Shown piece after piece: positions 57,153 to 64,000 of a DNA stretch of 64,000 bases (its first letter is position 1; each line of letters starts with the position of its first letter). The notes beneath the pieces are model-generated. The model saw nothing but the letters and a program-made list of their open reading frames with translations, was not told the DNA's origin and searched no databases. Location of the stretch: assembly GCF_905220415.1 (NCBI RefSeq), contig NC_059542.1, positions 8,370,001 through 8,434,000 of the forward strand. The letters run 5' to 3'. This DNA comes from Colias croceus (taxonomy: Eukaryota > Arthropoda > Insecta > Lepidoptera > Pieridae). A program made the position numbers and the translations under genes.

Positions 57153-59348
57153 TCTTTAATAGAAGCCTAAATTATGAAAAACCTAGAATAGGCTTTTATA
57201 ATTCCATGTCATAAATAAAGTTAAATATAACCCGTCATCTTTTAAATGAATAAATTAATGTAGTGCACAAAGCATACAAATGCGAAGTAAGAACATAAAT
57301 CATAATATTGACCGGTTTGCAAACTTTAACTACCGAAGCGTCTCCGAGCAGATATCGTAATCATCAGTTTGCTATACTGTAGATACCGCATTTAAACGTA
57401 GAAAGGAAATGCATCTTAATCAGATCTTCGTTTATGCTCCATAATATACGTGTTCATATTTATTTATGTACTCAGCCGAGATCTTTATCACGCTCGTACA
57501 ATTTTATAGCGATATAACTATGTATTTTACACATAAAAACTAAAACGAAAGCGACACCTTTAGAAGTTTAGATTCATCCTCATTGAAACACAATATATTT
57601 TAATAGAAACAGCAAGATTTACGGATAGAATTATAGCGGGAATTGCCAAGTGCAGCGATTACGGGTTAATAAATCGTAAATAGCTACCACAGGGCTACCT
57701 CGATTCGCAGCTTTATAATAGCGCTGAAGCGTGGGAGAAGGTGGATAGCCTGATGGCCAATATTCATTTCCTCACATTACTATACTGTAAAGACTATTTT
57801 GCTTTGCCTCCATTTAACGCTAATTGATATTATAATGTAGGGATTCATATAATTATTACACTTCCGCTGCTCGTGATTTCATCCTCATCCCCGCGAAACC
57901 TGTTCTTGGAAATTTGACCAGTTAGTTCCACGTTGCAAAAAATGACAAAGAATTGATTGTGTGTCTTTGTGTCGATTTCTGACTCACAGATTTCCAACCT
58001 ATATATTTATATTTTTTTTTACTTCTTATTACAGTTATACCACTTCTGATAACAAACTTATTTTAGCGGACATTTTCCTGCGATTCCATAAGAGTTTAAA
58101 TTAGCAACATCATCTGCAATAAATTTTACTGCGTATGAACAAATTCTCAACACTCATAAAATTATGTCATTAGAAGAACCAATAGAGCTTTCGAAGAAAA
58201 CGAAACTGCAGCGGTGCCCTTGAAAGTCGATTGAGTAATTTAGTATTCACACGACATCTTTCGCGTGTTGACATCGTAACCAATTCAAATATTTTCCCGT
58301 TTCAATTGCAATACGCAATTTCAATTCGAATCGTACACATTGTTCTCGGAATTAATCTCCGCAGCCTGTGGGCAAGCGGCCATAATCAATTACATCTCGA
58401 AGCTGGCCCGGGAACAAGCCTCACTTCCCATAAACGATCTAAGTTCCATATCAAATGCTTAGCCGTAATGGCACACAGTCGAGTACTGTTCTCGCACGGA
58501 ATATTCAACATGTCTAACTGCGAATAACTACAAATGACTTGCGCACTCGGAAAATAGAGAATGAAGAAGAACCTATTTCTTACGCTGCTATATTAGATGG
58601 CGTTTTGAATAGGTATCATAAAACAATAAAAACAACGAACATACAAATTCCATATAGTTATAAGGTTTGAACATTACTGTTAAATCAAGCAATGGTAGGT
58701 CAAACTATTTTTTTTTTCAAGTCATTTCGTGATACGGAACAATTACGTAAACCTACAAAAAACAAGCTATTTGTACCACGTAACAAAACATAATTAGTGT
58801 AGACAATTGGGACATTCTCGGGGGGTTGTTATTAATTTGGGTGGTATGCATATCAAGGTAGACAAACATGCAACAAGTGGTCCCTGGTGGCTCCCGCGTG
58901 TCAAGTGCGTTGTATTTGCCCCTCACAAACACCGCTCCCGACACGTCTTCCGAAACTCAAATATTATTTCCACATAACTGCATAAAAACAAATACCGTAT
59001 ACGAATCGTATTTTATTAAACGCATATATATCTCGAAATGTTACTGATATCTCTACGATGTTTGCTAGGAAGCGAGAACACGTATCTAGAGTAATAAAAA
59101 TAAATTGTTATTAGGGTTCCGTAGAGGAGATATCTGTATGATGAAAAAATAATAATTGTACAGATACAGAGGTGCATAGAGTACATAAGATAAATATAGC
59201 ATAGTAGTATAACACGCAACTAGACCACCTTATCACTGTAGGGCAATCTTGTCAAGGGAACCTTAAGGTATCAAAGAATAAAGATTTATAATAGATGTTG
59301 ATAAAACATCAAAGAACGAAATTTATACTTTCAGAATTTTTAAAAGAT
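57153..59348. other. Gene-free stretch with non-repetitive, moderate-GC islands
   Basis: Islands at about 57600-57790 and 58190-58540 differ from the AT-rich background and carry homeodomain-type cores (ATAATCAATTACATC near 58382; CATAAACGATC near 58430). No exon is supported; the ORF at 58231-58527 has no domain. These are candidate regulatory elements. Confidence 0.4.
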
Positions 59349-59424
59349 GAATTTATATTTTTTGGTTTTTATGGCATTCAAATGCTTTATAAATATAAAT
59401 TTATAAAGGATAGAAAAAATTCGA

Positions 59425-59499
59425 TCACGAGGCGGGACTTGAACCCGCATCCTTCGCGCCATTCCGGGGCGGATGCCTCACCAACTCAGCCACTCGTGA
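59425..59499 (-). ncRNA. tRNA-like module (left arm), mirror copy
   Basis: Exact reverse complement of 59710-59784, so two identical pol III-type promoters point inward toward each other across the palindrome centre. Confidence 0.5.
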
Positions 59500-59709
59500 C
59501 CCGCCTGAGCAATCGAATTTATTCTATCCTTTCAGTTTTATGTGTCTTAAGGGACACACCGCGCGCCATCTATTGAGATGATTTAACAACCATCTCAACC
59601 TTCATATTGGTTGAGATGGTTGTTAAATCATCTCAATAGATGGCGCGCGGTGTGTCCCTTAAGACACATAAAACTGAAAGGATAGAATAAATTCGATTGC
59701 TCAGGCGGG

Positions 59710-59784
59710 TCACGAGTGGCTGAGTTGGTGAGGCATCCGCCCCGGAATGGCGCGAAGGATGCGGGTTCAAGTCCCGCCTCGTGA
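59710..59784 (+). ncRNA. tRNA-like module (right arm), probably tRNA-derived repeat
   Basis: Seven-base acceptor stem TCACGAG/CTCGTGA, A-box-like TGGCTGAGTTGGTGAGGC, and a T arm GCGGG-TTCAAGT-CCCGC with a perfect B box. A four-pair stem CGCC/GGCG with the loop CCGGAAT would place anticodon GGA (Ser), but position 33 is C instead of T. More likely a tRNA-derived SINE-type sequence with an RNA polymerase III promoter than a working tRNA. Confidence 0.5.
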
Positions 59785-59827
59785 TCGAATTTTTTCTATC
59801 CTTTATAAATTTATATTTTTAAAAGAT

Positions 59828-62630
59828 ATTCAATAGCTTTTATGATACAAAATTTTCAATTAAATAGGGTACTTAATGTGTGACACAAAATCCTATATAG
59901 ATTTATTGCTGTGCTATTACGTCCCCACAAACATTAAGCGGTTTATTTTAATTAAGATAGATATATTGAATGGCGTGGTGTAATCACTGTGGATGTACGA
60001 TTGACAAATACAAGCTGTGAGATTTATTCAAACAACTTGAAGCATAGATGAGCTCTTGCCATTTAATTATACATAACAGCAGCCAATAAATACGGCAATT
60101 AGGTATTTAATATTCTTTTAAATCTGTATTTTGAATATGTTTTCATATAGAAAATTTTAATCATGGAAATACATAATATATTTTATTAACCGATAATTTA
60201 ATATAGTCGAAATTGCTTAATTAAACTGTATAAACATATTCATATTCCATTTTCACTTATTTAGAAATGATTTAATATTGTGTAGACTGTACACTATTTT
60301 GATAATATTACTAATACCCAATATTTGTGTAAAAATGCAACATATTATCTTAATCTCCATACTCCGTATCAGTTGTGAAGTAAGAGAAAGAACTCATATT
60401 TCATCAACTGTTACATCAACTGAACCTTACCAGAAAAGTGGTGAGTAATGCTATGTATAATATAAGATTATTTATTCAAATTAATCACACGAGCGTGGCG
60501 TATAGTACGGTTAAAATATGAATATATTAACAAAATCCTTGACAAGCCATCGATCCCTAACAACATTCATAAAAGATTTCCTTTCTGTTTACATAAAATA
60601 TATTAAACATCATGTGGCTTAACTGTATATTGTGGGAAAATTATACTACAGTTAAATTTATCCGTCAATAATATTACAGTTACACCATTATTTGTTTAAA
60701 AGAGCTATGCCTAAATTAAGAAGTCAATAATGGACTGTGCTAATATTATTAAAATATTCAACGGCAACATTTAACAGATCATAAAACCTCATTTTCACTT
60801 ACATATCCACTTACGTTTTAGGATACAACATAAATCATTGAGATAACATTTATTTATTTGCTGATTTGTTTTTTTTTATAAAAGTAAATACGAAGATTAG
60901 TATGATATATCGATTTAAACGAGAAGGATCGCCAAGAATTGTAGTGACCAGACATAGTCATCATCATGCAAATGTTGAAATTAAGATAATGTCGCCACGG
61001 AGCCGGTTTGCGAACATTCGTTATATTATTATGTATACTTTATCAAGGTACGTCTTACGATTTCTATGAATTCCCATACAGCAGTAAATCAGCACTACAT
61101 GCGCATTAAAATGTAAAACAAATTAAACAAACCACGACCCATTAATACGTTGTTAAAATTTTAAGCCTCGTGATTCTCGAAAGAATGCATGTTCGTTGAA
61201 TGGAATTAAATATACGAACAATGCATTCAAAAAGCAAAGAAAGCTAGTCATGTACCACACGCAAGTATTTAAACGTTTTTGAGGCCATTGTAAACTTTGG
61301 TATTATCTTATTAGGAATATGTTTTAAGAGGCATTTTACGAACACAGGACATTAACGACACCATAATTCCAGCCGTTGAACCTGGCTCGAGGTGACCTCT
61401 TTGACACGGCTTCCACGAGCCTCCGTGAGTGAAGTATATGATTCAGACTCCTTTTTCAGCTCACATTTTTGTTAGTAATAATGTAAACAGTGAGATCACG
61501 ACCGTATTATGATAAATATCACCAAATTTGCGGCATTATGTTCGCAAGGTAGCGCATCTGTATTCAATAAAATTAAGAGCACGTCAATGTTATACGCGTA
61601 TTCGCAGTTAAATACCTGTTAAACAAGAATCTTCAAGGCGACATATTATTGATCTCAACATAAATAATGTCCAATATTATTTACGACAATATTGTTGGTA
61701 CTTGGTACCTAATACCTACCTATGTTTCTATAAAGATTTGCAATTTATATATTTTCCGATGTTCGGTGAACAGGTGTTCCTAATAGGTATACAATTTGAT
61801 ACAATTTTAATACATTGAATGTGGCAAGTAATTCATAGCATTTTTTTTTAATCTAACTCAGCATAATTAATGTAGCCTATAGTCTATAGATATCCATTGA
61901 CCATGCTCTAGAAACGTCTAACTTTATTAATCTCCCTATTCAAGCAATCTTATGGAGACGTTCTACTTTCACTGTACAATCTATTTCAATTATATTTTTT
62001 TCGAACACAAAAAGGTTCTCTCTTCCAAAATTTTTAGTGTCACAGTGCATTATTAAACGCTAATTAAACTTTAAAAACTACCCAAATATCATACCTAAGA
62101 CGATTTAGCAATGTATTGCCAGCAAAATAAATGCTTTCAAAATTTTATAATTTGGCAAATCTTATGATACTCGGTAGCCGAGAGATAGGTACGAGAGATG
62201 CGCATTTGCAAATGTTCTCAGCAGGAACACTAAGCCCAAGATTAGAGCGGATTATATATGCCGTACTGTGATTACACAATTTCATGTGTACGACTAAACG
62301 CTGGCTGCAATTCAACTGTTTGTTAATGATAACCGAGCTTTCTACGCATTTATTTATCACCACTTTGTCACAACGCTTCGTACGCACTCGGGAAAGTGAG
62401 TGGCGTGATATGAAATATACGCCGTGAAAAATCCTCAAAACATTTTTCAAAATTATATAATATGGAGCATATTATACCACCCACACACGTCACAATAAAA
62501 AAATAAAAAGCTGCAACTGATCTGGTAACTCGTGCTTTGAAAGAACGTTCTTTTTTAAAGTCCTAACAATAACAAAATCATTGTTCAAATCAACGAGTTC
62601 AAATAATTAATATCCATTACAAATAAATTA
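59828..62630. other. Gene-free stretch
   Basis: AT-rich; no gene or repeat family recognised. ORFs 60866-61069 and 62145-62450 have no domain support. Confidence 0.5.
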
Positions 62631-62836
62631 TCTTAATATATATAAATCTCGTGTCACAATGTTTGTCCTCAATGGACTCCTAAACCACTTAACCGATTAT
62701 AATAAAATTCGCACACCATGTGTAGTTCGATCCAACTTGAGAGATAGGATAGGTTTTATCCCGGAAATCCCACGGGAAAGGGAACTATGCGGGGTTTTCT
62801 CTGAAAACGCGGGCGAAGCCGCAGGCGGAAAGCTAG
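62631..62836 (+). mobile_element. Helitron-like element
   Basis: Starts TCTTAATATATATAAATCTC, contains GATAGGTTTTATCCCGGAAA, ends GGCGGAAAGCTAG; flanks A62630 and T62837. Confidence 0.8.
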
Positions 62837-64000
62837 TTTCTGATAAGTTTCAAAACCAATGCTTTCCCTAAAAAGTGATAGAATTAAAAAGCGATTCACC
62901 TTTCCGCGTCGAGTTATTAAGCAGTCCACCAAAGTGAATAACATAATAGTAATGCTGTATAATTTAGCCTGTAATTATTGTGCCTCTAGCGAGATAAAAC
63001 TGTTTAGTTATATTTATTAGAACTCTATTAAAGCTTCCATGGACCACTTTCTAACACGATCAATTGGATGTTACGTAACAGGTAATGAATGGGATAATTG
63101 AGTTAAACATATTTTGTTCCCTATACAACATTAACTGTAATAAAGAGATTTTGATTTTAAAAAAATCATAGGAATAGTTCATCATAAGAATAGAAGCGCT
63201 TTTTCTTTCTTTTTCATGTCGCTTTACCACTTTTAATTTGCAATCAGAGTCCTTGCCAATAACCTTCATTACTGAAAAAGGCGCTTAATAAATACCGAAG
63301 TTTAAACAACGATTTGGTAAGGACAATCACCTATAAAATATATAGAAAACAAAGTAAAAATTTCACGTTTGGATTATGAATCACGTAACCGCATTACTGA
63401 CTTATCACCATCATGTGTCATCAAAATCGTCAAGTATGACAAAAACTTAAAAGCCTCTGTCCTTTAATAATCTAGAATTGTTTTATTGACATGCTGTAAC
63501 TGTCGGCTTAAACACAAGAAGAAATGCTGATTACAACAAACCCTTTTTAAAATGTAACACATTTTATGACGGCTTCCATGCATTTTATGATAATACTTCA
63601 TAAATATTTTAAGCTGGGCTGAGCTGCTAAAACTTCAGGCCGTAAGTCAGCGTTATTATGATTAGACACGATTTATATTCTGTGTGACCTAGATAAGTGG
63701 TATGTTTATTAGTTATTAGTAATCAACCGAAGTATTGGTCGCAGTGAATTATAGTAAGTGCTAAAATAGTAAGAGGTCATGATTCTGGTGTTACCGGCCA
63801 ATCCTCGGCCGGTTCGTGCCGCCGCGCAGTCTACAGCGCTCATTTAACCCACTTTCATGTACATTATGTACAGAAATACATACATAAAAAATAAAAACAT
63901 TTGCATTCATTACTATCATATTAGTAACTTTATTAGTAACAATAAAAATTTTAATTACCGTCTGAATAGAACTGTTTCAATTAAAGTCGATAATTTTCAA
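62837..64000. other. Gene-free window end with one GC-rich hairpin
   Basis: AT-rich except 63785-63840, where ACCGGCC (63793-63799) pairs with GGCCGGT (63807-63813) over a 7-nt loop, followed by GTGCCGCCGCGCAG. No coding frame supported. Confidence 0.4.

Larger units (their letters stand above)
59349..59814. mobile_element. Palindromic (foldback) tRNA-like element with 13-bp direct flanks
   Basis: Arms 59391-59600 and 59609-59818 are perfect inverted copies (210 bp, no mismatch found by eye) around the 8-bp spacer TTCATATT. The direct repeat ATTTTTAAAAGAT at 59336-59348 and 59815-59827 looks like a target duplication. Each arm holds a 75-nt tRNA-like module. A decayed relative lies at 6570-6715. 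Confidence 0.85.

Noticed and set aside
59710..59784. Functional tRNA-Ser gene
   Set aside because: Anticodon stem is only four pairs, position 33 is not T, the variable region is wrong, and it sits in a repeated palindromic element.

Overview
The window is AT-rich animal DNA with split genes, canonical GT/AG introns and dense short mobile elements. The repeat set points to Lepidoptera: many non-autonomous Helitron-like elements start TC, end CTAG and sit between a host A and T; there are also a TTAA-flanked piggyBac relic, a hAT relic and a Gypsy-class LTR element. Protein similarities (PARP, SMSr/SAMD8, SH3BGRL, GOPC) come from recognising family motifs, not from a database search. Species is not determinable here.

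Layout. 1-4840 (+): the 3' eight exons of a PARP1/2-type poly(ADP-ribose) polymerase, its introns full of nested Helitrons. 4841-7077: intergenic with a TA-flanked MITE and a tRNA-like repeat. 7078-17824 (+): a complete five-exon SMSr/SAMD8 ceramide phosphoethanolamine synthase gene with an LRR relic and tandem hairpins in its large third intron. 17825-20931: intergenic. 20932-22085 (-): complete four-exon SH3BGRL/Sh3beta gene. 22086-26092: mostly empty, with one possible membrane exon. 26093-33101 (-): eleven 3' exons of a GOPC (Golgi PDZ and coiled-coil) orthologue with a long C-terminal extension; one extension exon has been tandemly copied and has decayed. 33102-64000: a gene-poor region of about 31 kb holding a small possible two-exon gene (40972-41427), a 12-bp minisatellite, a young internally deleted Gypsy-class element (42950-46841), a hAT element filled with CAAGAC arrays (48862-49499), a piggyBac relic (51920-53216), a CpG-rich segment (about 55556-55810), a 210-bp perfect palindrome with two tRNA-like modules (59349-59814), and non-repetitive islands that could be regulatory.

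The four main genes do not form a pathway. PARP acts on nuclear DNA damage, SMSr on ER sphingolipid balance, GOPC on Golgi sorting, and SH3BGRL is a small thioredoxin-fold adaptor. Their exon models were checked by reading phase: internal exons join in frame for all four. The 5' ends of PARP and GOPC are not visible. The most notable points are the long perfect hairpin, the Helitron edge that supplies the apparent splice acceptor of the PARP WGR exon, and the tandem decay of a GOPC exon.
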